51,565 nucleotides of DNA from Atkinsonella hypoxylon (taxonomy: Eukaryota > Ascomycota > Sordariomycetes > Hypocreales > Clavicipitaceae), in the NCBI GenBank assembly GCA_000729835.1, contig JFHB01000216.1, positions 1-51,565 of the forward strand. Reading direction: 5' to 3'. Made by a program: the position numbers and the translations under genes. The notes beneath the pieces are model-generated. The model ran no database searches, had not been told where the DNA came from, and was given only the letters and a program-made list of their open reading frames with translations. Below are positions 30,817 through 44,063 of the stretch, piece after piece. Within the stretch, counting starts at the first letter, position 1. Each line of letters opens with the position of its first letter.

Positions 30817-33800
30817 TCACAATCCCAAGATCCGCGAATACGCATCTTCCACCTCGCCGGCCAACTCAAGCAATGACACAATCACTATCTGATGAGTCAA
30901 GTTGGGGAGTCTATCTCGATGCAAGCCAATCCATTCAAGTGGCGGCGTTGCTTCTCCCATGTCGCGAAGCTGGGGCGTCTCAATTACAGGAGGTTCTAGA
31001 GCGAGATAGTCGTACTTGGACTGTGGGACGTTGACCTCAGCCGTGATCTTTTGCTGTTCACCCTCCACTTTTGGCTCCACTTCTGGCACACCTGTGATCT
31101 TGACAGCTGTCATGGGTAGCTGTCGGCCCCAAACTTGCTCGAGGGACTTGGAGTGATTCGCCCACATGCCTCGAATATAGCTGATGCGGGAGTAATTCCA
31201 GCCAACTTCGACTTTGCCTTCGAACGCACTCTTAAAAATGTACTCGATGTGATTGCTTGTGGGCTTTTGCCACGTCTGCATCACAGCTTCCACCCGAGGT
31301 ACCTTGAGAATAGTTCCGCCACGGGAACCCGTAGATCGTTTCACAACATCCTCTACTGTCATTTCACTCATAGTCTTCGGTGCTTCGGCGTCCCGCACTC
31401 CAGCCAGCCCGATCCGCAGTTGACCCAACGTCATCCTTAAGATGCTGTGAATGCGCCTCTGTTCGATACTGGCGGAGAACCGAGCATACGCATTGAGAGC
31501 CTCCATCTTGAAAACTTGATGGTCCGAAAACGTGCTCGGGAAGACTCCAAGATTCAGAGCTTTCAACGTGACCACAACATCTGTGCTTAGAGAAATAGGG
31601 GACTTGGACAAGGTATCATCCACTGCTATCTTCGGCACGCCTATGGGCTGTTGCGGCAGTGACCCGCGTGAGGTTATGGATCGCCGTTTCATAAATTTCT
31701 CAATCTCTCTTAGCGATGATTCGAAATTCTCACGCCGCTCTTGGATAAGCTTTTGCAAAGCTTGATAAAGTGCGACAGATTGCGCAACCGAAGTCGTCGT
31801 TCCAAATACTTGTACTGCCTCACCATCCAATATGGCCACTAGGCGATCAGCGCTGCCTTCTTTCTGTTCTCGGACATTGTACATGAGAAACTTCAGAGAG
31901 GTCACGTCAGCAATTAAGAAGGCCTGGTAATCAAACGCCACCTTCGCCCGCAGCGCGTTGAATGCCAGAGACGCCTGCACAAGTGGCGTTTCGTTGAGAG
32001 CCTCTTCACGACGAGGCCAATGGATTGATGACCGAACCCTAAAGTCTTGTAGTGCAATGAATCCACTCAGCCGTCCAGTGCAGTCAATGCCAACCTTCTC
32101 AAAGCCTAGACACAAATTCTGCTCCCAATCCGATGTCTTCTTCGAGGATATCCAGAACTCGTTGATTTGGAAAATAGACTTGCCAATTGCTTGACCTAGG
32201 TCCACGCTGACATCAAGTGCTGCAATAGATATGGTAGCGGTCCATGGAAATGCAGCCGTGGCTGCAACCTCCTGATATCGTTGTACAAGATGCGCTTGTG
32301 ATGTTTCTGTCGGCATCTTGAGGGCTTGCACTGGAGGCTTTTGCCGCAGTTCTTGGGGGTACCAAATCTCTCCAAATAACAAAAAGTCTTGAACTTGCTT
32401 GGCATTGACAGAGACCTTCATCGGGCTAACTTTAAGGATGGCGGACACTCCACTCGTTCCACTAAAGTGCTTGCTGTTCATGAATGAGATAGTGACTGAG
32501 TCTAGTTCAAAACTAGCCGTGGAATCACGAGAATACACGTGCTGCACCGACGCCTGTGGCTTGCTGATTACTCCAGAGACGGCGAAGAAATTACCTTGTT
32601 CCTTAGAGGTCACTGTATTTACAGTAAAGTATATATTATCAAAGCAAGTCATCGCAGACACTCTGGCAATAGGCTGACAGCTCAGAGAAAACTTCTGCCT
32701 TAAAATCCGAAGACCGAGGTTCAATCTTAAACGTCCTAGAACAGTACTAGGGTCTGCAGTGAGGAAATTATCCTCGTTTGCAGACTTGGCCGATCTTAAT
32801 CTAGGCTGCCCTGGCTGTTCGGGACGGCGTTCAGCTTCGTCATTGTCACTGACAACTTTCTTGACAGAGGCCAGAACGTCGAAAACAAGTGGAACCACGG
32901 ACGGGTAAAGAATATTGTTAGAAGCATTGATTTTGATCTCTCCGTAGAGAGTTGGGTCTTCTTTCCCGTTATCAAAATACTCGGCTTTCCAAGCAAGTCC
33001 TGGAGTGCGCAAGACGGCGCCGGAGCCTGAATCGTCTGCATTAAATTGACCATATTTGCCTGCCAATGCTGGGGGACTGTACTTAGACTCTGTCACAGCA
33101 GTGGCGGTATTTCTTTTGGTTGATACATATACGACAGCTCCTGCAAAATCGGCATCAAGGAGTAAGCTTTCCAACCTCTTCTTGCCAAATATGCTCTTTT
33201 GCCGTGGTGGCGGCGCTGCACTTTCAAGCTTCTTGGTTAGCGGTGCTTCGGTTGTTGCGGGCTTCTCTATACCCCACTGTGCTGATGCCGTCTGCACATT
33301 TTTCATAGACAGCGAGATGGATTCAATGAGATTTGCAGCAGGTATAATAAACCCAGAAGTCAATCGGAGATCCAAAGAATCTCCAATAGCTTGAAATGCC
33401 ATACGTCGCGTGTTCGCCGTCGACACGTACGCGACATTGAATATGACTTCCGGTAGCAGTGCAGAGTGGAGTGACCGAACAGCTCGATCTTGACCTGGAG
33501 GCACAGTTTGGACGAGGAGATCCTCGATTGTCAAACGTGCGGATTTTCGAGTTCGAGTGCCAAATTCAATCAATTTGATGGACAAGATCAAGTCCTCTTT
33601 CATGCTGTCATCATCGACAGATTCGTCCGCAACATCCCAGGAGAAACTCATGTTCCTCAGCTCGAATCTATAGATTATGGATGAAAGAACTGACTCCAGG
33701 AAATCGGCATTTTGGCCCCAGTCGTCGTCATTATTGATCTTGATTCTAGGTTTGGTTTGTCTTAACTTCCGAAGGTACTCTAATTCCCTTGATGTGTCCA

Positions 33801-36800
33801 AGTCACGGATCCTGGACCCCATGTAGCCGACCACATCAATGACTGTAGAGACTGTTTCAGGTGATAAGTTCATCGCGAGGTCATCATTACGAAAATGTAG
33901 AGACCAGTCTTCCTTTCCGTTATCGCCACGACGAGAGCTCGCCGAAATTTTTATACCCGTAGAGAGATTGCCACATGATCGCAGCGCATCTGGCTTTCCG
34001 CGGCGAATATCAAGACGGATTTGACATAAGTTGATATGTAGATCTGGATATTTCAGTGGAGGCACTGCCGGTTCATGCTGATTAAAGGCCTGCAAAGTGA
34101 CTTTTTCTAAAGAGAATAGAATCTCAGCAATCTGTTGGTCGACAGACTTGAGCGACGTTTTGGCTAAGACTCTGACACCGGCTAATGCGAGGTGGCAGTT
34201 GTATGCCAAACCTCTGTGGTTGGTCGCCACGGCATGTTTAGTTGGAGCTTCGCCCACGTCAGAGGACGCGAACGTCTCGTTGGCGTGGGTTTGAATCAGC
34301 TTAACTTGCTGTTGTATCTCTTCAATTGCTCCAGATATCTGTGGACGATTCAATGCCGAAAGCAGGCTGTATATGGCAGACGCGTCCAAGCGAATCACCT
34401 CCATGGAAGCAAGGACATCTACCATATTGCCTCCCGATTGAACGTGGCTTGTGATGCGTCCGTTTGCAGGGGGAATCTGCAGCAAGGATATACTTCTTGG
34501 CTCATTATTGACAGCGATCTGTATTTCGTGAGCATTTTCTTTAACGTCGAAATCGAAAATGATCTCTTCGCCAAAATTTGCTGCGCAAGATGCTCTTGCT
34601 ACAGAGCCAGATATTTTGTATGTCAAGGACTGCACTAGGGGAAGGCTGATCGCATATCCGTCCAAGAACACGGCTATGTTTAGGGCAAAGGTAGCCATGC
34701 GATTTTTGACTTTCTCTCGTTTCTTTATTCCATTGGACGGAGATGGTAGAAGGTCTTTCAACTTATACAGCCGCGTCGCTTCATCCATGATTAATAAATC
34801 GACGACTTCGAGCAGCCCAACCGGATCTTGTTTGATATTCAGCGATAAATATGGCGAACTTGCAGAAATCTTGGCTACATGGGTCGCTGAATTTACCGTT
34901 TGTTGGATCTCATAAGCCCCAAAAACACTTGGCCCTTGCATCTGAAAAATGCTCAGAATATGTCCATGGCTCCATATCTTTGAAGTCACCGCCCTACAAT
35001 GTAGTATTATATTCGCCACATTCAGCTCTTCTCCCGTGTTGCAAAGTAAGATCGAGCTTTTCAGGTCGTTGGCGATGGACTTTGCCGTGAGATTGATAGT
35101 TTCGGCTTCAATAGACCCCTTCACCAATTCAAGTACTACATGATATGCCCTTGGAGACTTCACTGGTTCATCGGTTGACTGACTAGTTATTTTCGTATTC
35201 CGGGTTGCTGACGGTTGAGATTTGCTGTTCAGGCGCAAAATGTCTTCTGCCAATTCGCACAGTTCCCAGTTGAGATGAATTGCTGCTCCTTGGCAGCTGG
35301 CGTTGATGATTGTTAATGGTCCCTGAAAGTTTTTCATTTCTGAAAGCGGGATGGCCTGCGCAGCGGGTCGCTTGTCTACCCTTATATTAAGATCAACGAG
35401 CTCAATGTTGTTCCGCTTTGGGCCAGGATCTAGGACTAGCTGAAGCTCAGACAGTCGACAGACGCCAAGGAGGGGATATTCTTGCAAGGGTGGTAGATTG
35501 CCTCCTAGCTCTTTAGCAAATATGGTCTTCATCAAGACTGAATGCAAAGGATCATCCAGATCCCAACTGCGCCATTTTTGAAACCCAGCAATAACCGAAT
35601 CGATAGCATCGTCACGTAGGCGTATGAATCCATCTCGACATCGCTTTATGATGTCGAGCCGTTTAACTTGACTCAAGGTAGACCATATCTGTCGTAGTCG
35701 CATGATGAGCTTCCACGAGTCAACAGTTCTCATATGCCCATGGACAGATCGAAGAACTGCGGAGGGTCGTATCAGAAACGGTGGGTCGTTTGTGCCATCG
35801 CCCTCTTCCAGTAACCTGCATGTCAAATACTTCATGCGGTCATCCTCGCGAGCAGAAGTTTGTGACAATAAATTGCTTAGTTCAAAAGCAATGCTGCCAG
35901 TACGGTGTATTACCGACGCCAGATACTCGATTTTCCCCGAAGCGGTGCTGCCGATAATAGAGCCGATGTCGGCGTCAATGTAGGTCATTTCTTTGGCACC
36001 AAGCGACACGCGAACATTGTGAACATTCACCATCACCGCAGCCTGCGGGGGCTCGATCACAGAGAGCCTTTCTGATGCAGATACTTCAGCTGATTCGAGG
36101 CGAAAGTGAAGCGACGTTCGTGAGGTGGGGACATCAACTGCACGCTCATTGACAGTCCGAGTGATCAACAAAGTTTCCGATACGCGGAATTCATATTGAT
36201 CCTGCTCGTTTGGAGTAGAGGCCCATGGTTGGGGAGAAAACGAATTCAAGAACCGAATATTTGCTTTAGGCAGCTTGAGTAGAAGTTCCTGCATGGAGCC
36301 CGTGACATGACTTTGCTTCTTCTCCGAGAATATCTGTCCGATAGACTCAACTTGCAATTTATCCAGAATGTCCTCTGGGTCAGTTGACTGTAGAGCGGCT
36401 AGTAGGGCATTCACACACCGAATAGCCTCAGGGGTGAAAAACGCGGTGATTCCCGCGGGAAACTGAACAATTGTGCTCGACGATGCATGGTTATCACTAA
36501 GACTAGACGGGTCAACATCATCCAATGATGCAGTGCTGGACATGAATTCCTTGTCACTTTCATCCACTGCATCCTCAAAGGTAGCCTCCCGTCCATCTGG
36601 GTGGGCAGCTTCCAAAGGAAAATACGGAGGGAAATACTGGCTCGAGAAGGCAACAGATGAGTGACCGTCATGATCGCTTATCAAAGGAGCTTGTTTGGGC
36701 TGCTTTGTAGCAGTGATTTCCGGTCCTGAAGCCAAAGTCATGTTCTTCTGTCCTGAGGGACATCGTTCTTTTTCCACGATGCTTGAACGACCCGAAAGCG

Positions 36801-39800
36801 CCAATGTCTGCTTTGATCTAGCGTGACTACGTGGTTGACTGAATGGAACGTGACAGCTGCCAGTGCTAGAGCTCGATAAGGACCAGAAGGAACTCTGACG
36901 CTGGAGAGGATTGGAGAATTTCAAGGATTTTTGATCATCTGCCTCGGCATTGGCCACAGGATACGCTGGAGGCGGCACGCATTGTGCAGGAGTATCGGAG
37001 TGTTCTGGAACGAAATCGTGTTGGACTCCGTTGCGGAGAAGAAAGGGCGTGCGCTCCGTGCGCTGGTCCTCTCTATGTAGTAAAGCTTGCTGGATCTTGA
37101 GCTCCTCGTGGAAATGGACTTTACGGCCAATCGTCGCGAAGTGAATATTCGTCTTTAAGTAAGCCATGGTTTTGACTGAATCTTGCCGCCTCAAGGTCTG
37201 TCTTGCCGCTGACTCTGCGTTGACACAAGATATTTCGACGTGAGGAATAACGATGTTCGCACGTTTTGAATAGTGTGAGTTTGCCCAATCATTGCTCCGG
37301 ACTTCAATTGTTCCCATGGACAGCAGAAACGCCGCGTCATCCACATGTAGCCACAACCGAACCGATGCCACATCAAGGCGAACAAAGGTAACGTCATGGA
37401 ATACAAGGCTAGAGTATGGTACCAAGGCATTTTCAACATCATCAAATGTGAATTCGAATGCAGAAGCACCTTTTGCTAGAGAAGACACAAAATCGGTGGT
37501 GCATTCTCCTTTAACGTCCCCTACTAAAATGTCCCAATTACAGAGATATGTAGGTTCTGAAGGCGGCAGGCCGAAGGCACGGTGGCCATAGACGCGCACG
37601 CTGTCAACGAACAACTGTGTGTCAGAGCATGAGGATTTAGTACTATTTGGCGAGGAGATAAAATTCCCCAGTGAGAACATGAGTGGACTGAGCCATAGTT
37701 CGATGTCCATGTAATAGTTTGTGAATCTGAGATCGGCTGATAGGTCCGCCAGTTCGCATTGTACATGACGATTTGCCGAATAAAGATTGACAGGCAATAA
37801 TATCCGGGGGGTACCAACGCTGAGCGAGAGCATGACATCCAGATCGTTCGATTTCTTGAGTGGCGGACGTGGAACAGAGTTGGCGTTAATTTTCTGGGAT
37901 TTTAGTTGAAGTTGCTCTTGGTATTCATCAAGAGTTCGGAAGTGAACATGGTCTCCAAAGTAGTTATCCTTGAGTATAATAACGTAGCGAATCACAAAAC
38001 CATAAAACCACAATAATGGCGACTCAACAACAACGTTAAGAATGAGAGTGTCAGTGTTTGCAGGTGAAGTTGTAGCGTTGTAGTGATAGCTTCCTATCAC
38101 TGCCAGGCCATTGCCGTGTCCAAGCTCGTTTGAGCTCAAAAAGGCAGACTGTGTGTCAGATTGTGGTGCATGCAAAGATAGATCGAAAGCGGCAGTTTTA
38201 AGTTCAAATGGTATCATATTTTTATTTGGCCGAAACTTGTCCAAGGGTATCGATGTCTTTGCCCTCAGTAGAGGGCTCGCAATGATTAAAAAGCAGTTGT
38301 CGTCAAGCGCTGTGGCCTTGTCAATGATGTTTTCTTCATTTACATTAAGATACAACTGTAGGTCCCGCAAGTCGAGATTCAGACTGTATATATACGGTGT
38401 AAAGACGAGGTATTCAGGCGGTGGACCACTAGCCCAGTCGTCGACGAGGTCAATCAGTAAGAATATATGGTCTCGTAACAAATATAGTTTCATCTCTTCA
38501 CAAGAAATGCTGAAACACCAATTTCGAAGAGCATTCCATGGCAGAGGGTTGGAAAGATCACATTTAATGCGTTGCGCACCGGAGGTCCAAAGCAGGCCAT
38601 GATTGACACTGCTCCACACCTCGGTGCTTGGAAGATCAATGTCTAGGCCATTTTTATATCCTGTTTGCTGAGCAAACATGTCCATGGAATAAGAAATGGT
38701 AGAGTTTGCTGGTGCTTTGATCTCCAGCCAGCCGCCAGGACGAACAGGTTGCGCGTCTCCCTTGTTGCTTTTCTTGTTCTTGTTGCGTCGCTTCTTGTGA
38801 CCTGTCTGCCGTCCGATGGGAGGTTCTTTTCCACGCCATCGCCAGTTCTTACTCTCTTCGCGAATGGGAAGTCGCAACGTCATGGCATCCTCCAATTCTA
38901 CGTAGAACTTGAATTGCGTTGGTGCCCTCCATGAACCGGGAGGTAAAGGTTTCGCGGCAATAGCATCTTTCGATAGTGTTGGATACATAACCCGTTGCAA
39001 ATCCGCCCTCATCCTATCAGCCCATGGTCCGTAGTTCATGGTTCCACCTTTGATAATAAGCGACATTCCCCAAGCTGGCGGTTTGGACCCATTGATACTT
39101 GTGTGAAAATTCGAAGTAGGGCGTCGTCGAGCAGCCTCAGTAACTTTGGTCACGACATCCCAGTAGATGGTGAAAGTCGCAGAGGGAGAATCGAGAATCG
39201 TTGTGACAGCGGCATATTCAACTGATGACCATATTGCTTTATCGTCCTGATACCTGTCGTCCATGTATCGAGATAGACCTTGCCAGTGACTAGATCCTGG
39301 AATCTGGGAAACTCCCGTACCCATTGCTGCTCTCGGATCAGTGGTGAATGATTCAACCGAACGACGCCAGTACGGAACCATGTTTCGAAGTGTGTGAAGG
39401 ATTTCACAGCGGCGAAGGCGGAAAAAAATTCGCTGAGTAGAAGTTTCATGGTTCGAGATGTCCTCCCGTTGTCTGGTGGCTCGAGAAATCTGATCCTCCT
39501 TGAACTCTTCATTCTCCCTCATTTCGACCACTGGATGATCGAGCTGAACCTTAAATAACTGGCGATACAGATCGCATGACTTAGAATGAGAAGCATCCAC
39601 AATTGTCGAGGCTGAGTTGGCCTTGACGATAAGGATGGCTTTTGTATTGTCGTTACCTACAACGACTGCGGGTTTCTGACACTCGACATGAACTGGGTAA
39701 AGTTGCAGAATAGACGGCAATGTAGTGGCAACAACATCCTCGAGCGCGTCATCAATGCTTCTAGAGCCAATAGATGAGCCTTCTGATGGCGAGCTCTGGG

Positions 39801-40510
39801 GTGTTAGAGATCTTGTTTCAGATGGTGTGCCGTTTGTTTTTTGCACTTGAATACCTTGGTCTGCTGAACGTCTCTGTTGACTAGTTCTAGATCGTAAGCG
39901 CGAGTCTTCTTTTTCGTCGAAAATATCGCTAGACTTTGACCCAGCAGATCCATCATCCATCAACTCAGTGAGAACGCTGTCATAAGCCGGACTGCGGTTG
40001 TAGACGAACCATTCTACACCAACAAGTTTCACGTGGATCCGGCATGGCAGAGAAGAGTTCTTGGGCTTTCCCGGCGTAGAAGCATCTTCAGAAGCAGAAG
40101 ACGCGTACACACCTGCGTCACGTACTCGTCGTAGCCAGTAGCGCCAAGTTATATCGCCATGCTGTATCAGGAAGGTCTCGTTCGGACCATGGTAGCGGAA
40201 GCCGGTAAAGAAGATTCGGCCGCCAAGGAAAGATATTTGGATCGCTTTGATATCGATATATACCTGGTATGTACGCCATGTATATGTTCGGATACCGTAT
40301 GCGACTATTGAGGCAAATAGGCGATTGAAATACAGGAGGGAGAATATCGCTAGTAGACCGCTTATAATGACGAAGATGGGAAATTCACTGAAACACCAAG
40401 CAGCGAGCATGTTAGTAACGCGTGGAGGGCGTATGGGGCAATTTATCTCCATACAAATTGAAGCCTGGATCTCCAGCTCGAGCTTCGAGGTGCAGTTCTG
40501 GCTGTGTCAT
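30817..40510 (-). CDS. csf1: Csf1, bridge-like lipid transfer protein (BLTP1/Tweek family)
   Basis: Two exons (40510-40455 and 40387-30817) across a 67-nt intron (donor GTATGG, branch CTAAC, acceptor TTTCAG) give 3208 residues, the largest gene in the window. The small first exon encodes MTQPELHLEARAGDPGFN and joins in phase to FEFPIFVIISGLLAIFSLLYF, a single N-terminal membrane anchor (about 19-42). Next come YIDIKAIQISFLGGRIFFTGFRYH and the HVKLVGVEWFVYNRSPAYD segment, which I recall as characteristic of fungal Csf1. The rest is a long series of beta-rich segments expected to form the hydrophobic groove through which lipids move between ER and other membranes. The end is HQIVIVSLLELAGEVEDAYSRILGL. 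Yeast Csf1 is about 2958 residues and is needed for cold fermentation and lipid homeostasis. No internal stop or extra intron is needed over 9.5 kb. Confidence 0.93.
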
Positions 40511-41290
40511 TGCGGCAACCCGGCCAACTCGAGAGCTCCCCTAACACGCTGGGGACGGGGAGCATTATTCGCAGAGGCTGGCGAGAGCCATGGAGTCCGG
40601 TTACGTTAGCAATAGTTCTATTATGAACAGTGGGTTGATGGCATCGTCTCTGGAATGCCCTGCGAGGTATATGTTGTTGAGAGTTGCCCCCGTTGCCATG
40701 GGTTGCGTCACAGCTGAACATTGAGAACGAGTGTTAGGATCTGCTCTCCCCTGCAGCCCTGATTTGACCACTTAGTGCAATGCGCCTACCCATCCATGTC
40801 TAAGGTACCAGGTACCTACCTAGGTACCTAGCAAATACCTCCTAACAAGTCAGCCCTCTGGTAGCGCTACATGGACCACTTCGGTACTCTAGCCCGCCAC
40901 AACCCTTCCCAGACCCTGACAGTCTGGCAGTCGCGACTAAGCAGGTGTCCACCAGGAACGTTTTCTCGCTCATTGCTATTGCATTTACGAAGTATCTGTA
41001 CGTCGTCACTTATGAACGTGACTTCGTGCATCGTACCCGAATACTCGTCATCGAGCCTGGGCCGGGACATATTCTCCCTCCAGGCCCCTCCGCACGACGG
41101 CATCTGGTATAGCATCTGCATATTATACTAGTTTTTTCTTTTGCGAAGTCTTTCGTGCCGCTTACGTCCCCCATCTGTAGCCCTTGAAACAGCTAAGAAC
41201 CATGACATAATTCTGGTCCCGTCAATGTCCCAGCAAGCTTCCGATAGCTTGGCGTGGTCTTTCAGCATTCGAGCATACTCTACGGCCAGC
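40511..41290. promoter_or_regulatory. Divergent promoter region of csf1 and the DUF300 gene
   Basis: No gene is supported. A dense block of TACC/TAGGTA palindromes lies at about 40803-40831. A plus-strand frame at 40871-41131 lacks splice or family support. Both flanking genes are transcribed away from this region. Confidence 0.55.
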
Positions 41291-43112
41291 ATGTCGTTCA
41301 ACCTCACTTCGGTGAGCTCAAGCTCGTCCGGAGGTGGCACTGGACAGAAGTTCACGTATGCTACTACTTTAGTAGCAGGAGTGGCGTCTCTCGCCGCGAC
41401 CTCTTTATCCATCGTGTCCGTACATTGCTGTGCACCTGACCCGTCTTTACTCGCGTCTAATGTTGAGATAAAATAGCTCCATTTGGCTTCAGGCAAAGAA
41501 CTACCGAAAACCGCTGCTTCAACGATATGTCACACGGATTTTGCTGATGGTTCCCATCTACTCCATTGCTTCGTTTACGAGCATGGTCTCCCTTACTGCC
41601 GCTGCTTTCATCGATCCTATCCGAGATATATACGAAGCTTTCACCATCTATACCTTCTTTCAACTTTTAATAAACTACCTTGGAGGAGAACGCTCCCTCA
41701 TAATTATGACACATGGCCGGGCACCAGTTCAGCACTTGTGGCCCCTTAACCATGTGCTACGCAAGGTCGACATCTCTGATCCTCATACGTTTCTCTCGAT
41801 CAAGAGAGGAATTTTGCAATATGCTTGGCTAAAACCCATCCTTGCTCTTGCAGCAATTATCATGAAAGCCACTGGCACTTACCAGGAAGGCTATATTGGC
41901 GCCAGGTCTGGCTACTTATGGAGCGGCATTGTATACAACGTCAGTGTCACCGTTAGTTTGTACTCGCTGGGCCTTTTTTGGGTCTGTATGCATAATGACT
42001 TGACACCCTTTCGTCCTGTGCCTAAGTTCCTCTGCATTAAGCTTATTATTTTCGCGTCGTATTGGCAAGGATTTTTCCTTTCGATCTTGGTGTGGCTTGG
42101 CGCCATTCCTGATGATGTCCAAGGCTACACGAGGGACAATCTAGCTGCGGCAATTCAGGACGCTTTGATCTGCATTGAGATGCCAGCTTTCGCTATTGCC
42201 CACTGGTATGCCTTCTCGTGGCACGACTTTGCGGATAACAGTATCTCAAGTGCTCGCATGACCTTAACCCATGCCCTCAAGGATTCTTTCGGGATTAAAG
42301 ACTTAATTGAGGATTCCAAAGAGACATTTAGAGGTAATAAATATGGTTATAGAGCCTTTGACTCCGGAGACAAGGTCATGGCTCACGAAGACTCCGAGTC
42401 TCGTTTCAATCGACTAAAAGAAGGCATGCGATACGAACGAGGAGGCAAAGGAAAGTACTGGTTGCCAAAACCAGACGAGATTAATGCAACGTCACCAGGT
42501 GAAATCCATGTCACATCTCCCTTGCTTGGAGGGCCCAGTTCCAGTCGAGGACACACATTCAGCGATCAGACCAACGGTACATTCGACGAACCAACGCTCG
42601 ATGATGATGAAGAGCGCCTCTATAATGCCGCACGGCAGCTAGTGTATGGTGATTGGAACGTAAGTTTGAATGTCAAACTTCGAATCTCTTATAATTCGTA
42701 AGATGAAAGTATTTGCTGACCTCAGTTCCATGTTTAGTACCCTGTTATCACAGCCAGCGAGCCATTAGCAGAGCGTTGGCGACCATCTGTTAATAGCGGG
42801 GAAGGCAGGTCTCCAGCGTGGACGACTGGTCCGACAAGTTCCCCCACGGGATCAAGAACAAATAGCCAAGCTCAAGTCATGCCGTCGTCTCAGGCAGAGG
42901 AACCACAACCAGTGGTTGTCATCAAGAAGAAGAAGAAGAGCAAGAAAGTTGTCAAGCACCCGGACCCAGACCCAGCAGACTTGGGTTTGAACAAGGGTCC
43001 GCCAGGATCGCCTCCAGCTGCTGACGCATCAACTAGCGTACGTGCAGCAGAGACAGAAGAGGAGAGACTACTTCACGACGATGTTTGGCGGCGTTCTAAC
43101 GCATTTGACTGA
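41291..43112 (+). CDS. TMEM184/DUF300 (OST-alpha, LAZ1-like) membrane protein
   Basis: Three exons (41291-41415, 41477-42659, 42738-43112) across introns of 61 and 78 nt give 560 residues. The first join (SLSIV-SIWLQAKNYRKPLLQRYV) restores the conserved opening of the family and requires the unusual donor GTCCGT. About seven membrane segments follow, with the family blocks RILLMVPIYSIASFTS, DPIRDIYEAFTIYTFFQLLINYLGGER, PHTFLSIKRGILQYAWLKP, GLFWVCMHNDL, FASYWQGFF and IQDALICIEMPAFAIAHWYAFSW. The C-terminal 250 residues are hydrophilic and disordered, with a lysine run (VVVIKKKKKSKKVVK) and acidic ends. Relatives include TMEM184, plant LAZ1 and the alpha subunit of an organic solute transporter; fungal members are usually placed at the vacuole or endosomes. 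The function in fungi is unclear. Confidence 0.9.
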
Positions 43113-44063
43113 TCAAAAATTCAGCAATATTGCTCGAACACTTATGCGTATGCTCTTATTTTGTGGTTGAATGCGAGAAGACCGTAGAACTTGTCGTGTT
43201 GAACCACACGCGAGTGCAGATTTCGAACTGTGCTATAGGGTAGACAGCGTACGCTAGTCGAGTTCGTCGGTCTAAAATCGTAGGTTTTTCCAACATGTCG
43301 GCCTCGTTCAAAGATTTCATTCCTCATTCTAGCAAGAGAATTCGGCTCTAAAGTCTGGTTATTTTCTCGTTTGGAGGCATTGTATGCAAGTGCGCATTGG
43401 CGATGGGAAATGGAATAATGCTTTCAAATTGCAAATTGCCAATTGTCTCTGTATAAACGGAGTATAAACACATATAGTGGTGAGATTTAGCAATACGCAC
43501 ATCTACCTTAAGGTAGATAAAGTAAAATGCAATATAAAAAAGGGGTAAAAGGAAAAAAATGAGTTACGGATCAAAAAGCAATTGTGCCCTAGGTGTCATC
43601 TTCAAATAAACGGTATTCTATAGGGGTATCCGATTTAGGACGCAAAAGGAGTAAAAGTGACGTTGTTTAGGGCACTACTTCCGAATGGACGATCATAAAG
43701 GCGACGGAACGATCATGCCGCACGCATCGCGGGTCTTATTGACGACGAAGCAATTGGAAAGTCTTGAATTTCAAAACCCTCATTAATAGGATGGGCATTC
43801 CCGTAACATGCGCGAAACGTCAGCTCACTCAAGTTGGCTCACTCAAGTTGCCGCTCTATGTACGTAAGCCCCTTTGCTGAATACACATAAGGATTGTATC
43901 GAAGCGGCCATGACGGCCAACTTGACAGTCTCATTATCATGATTGAGCCCAACGTGAACGAGGAATATGATGGCATACAAGAACAAGACCTGAATGGATG
44001 GACGTGGAGCAACGGAGTTTGCCTTTCGGGTCTCGCCTTCCTCTTGAGAATGGCTGTCAATAA
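43113..44063. other. Intergenic region before the inverted repeat
   Basis: This is the 3' flank of the DUF300 gene and AT-rich DNA with no supported gene. A short motif AACGGAGTATA occurs near 43457. Some open frames run into the inverted repeat on both strands, as any inverted duplication would cause. Confidence 0.55.

Noticed and set aside
40871..41131. Plus-strand frame upstream of the DUF300 gene
   Set aside because: It joins to no exon in phase and does not match the family's start; the first exon at 41291 explains the gene.
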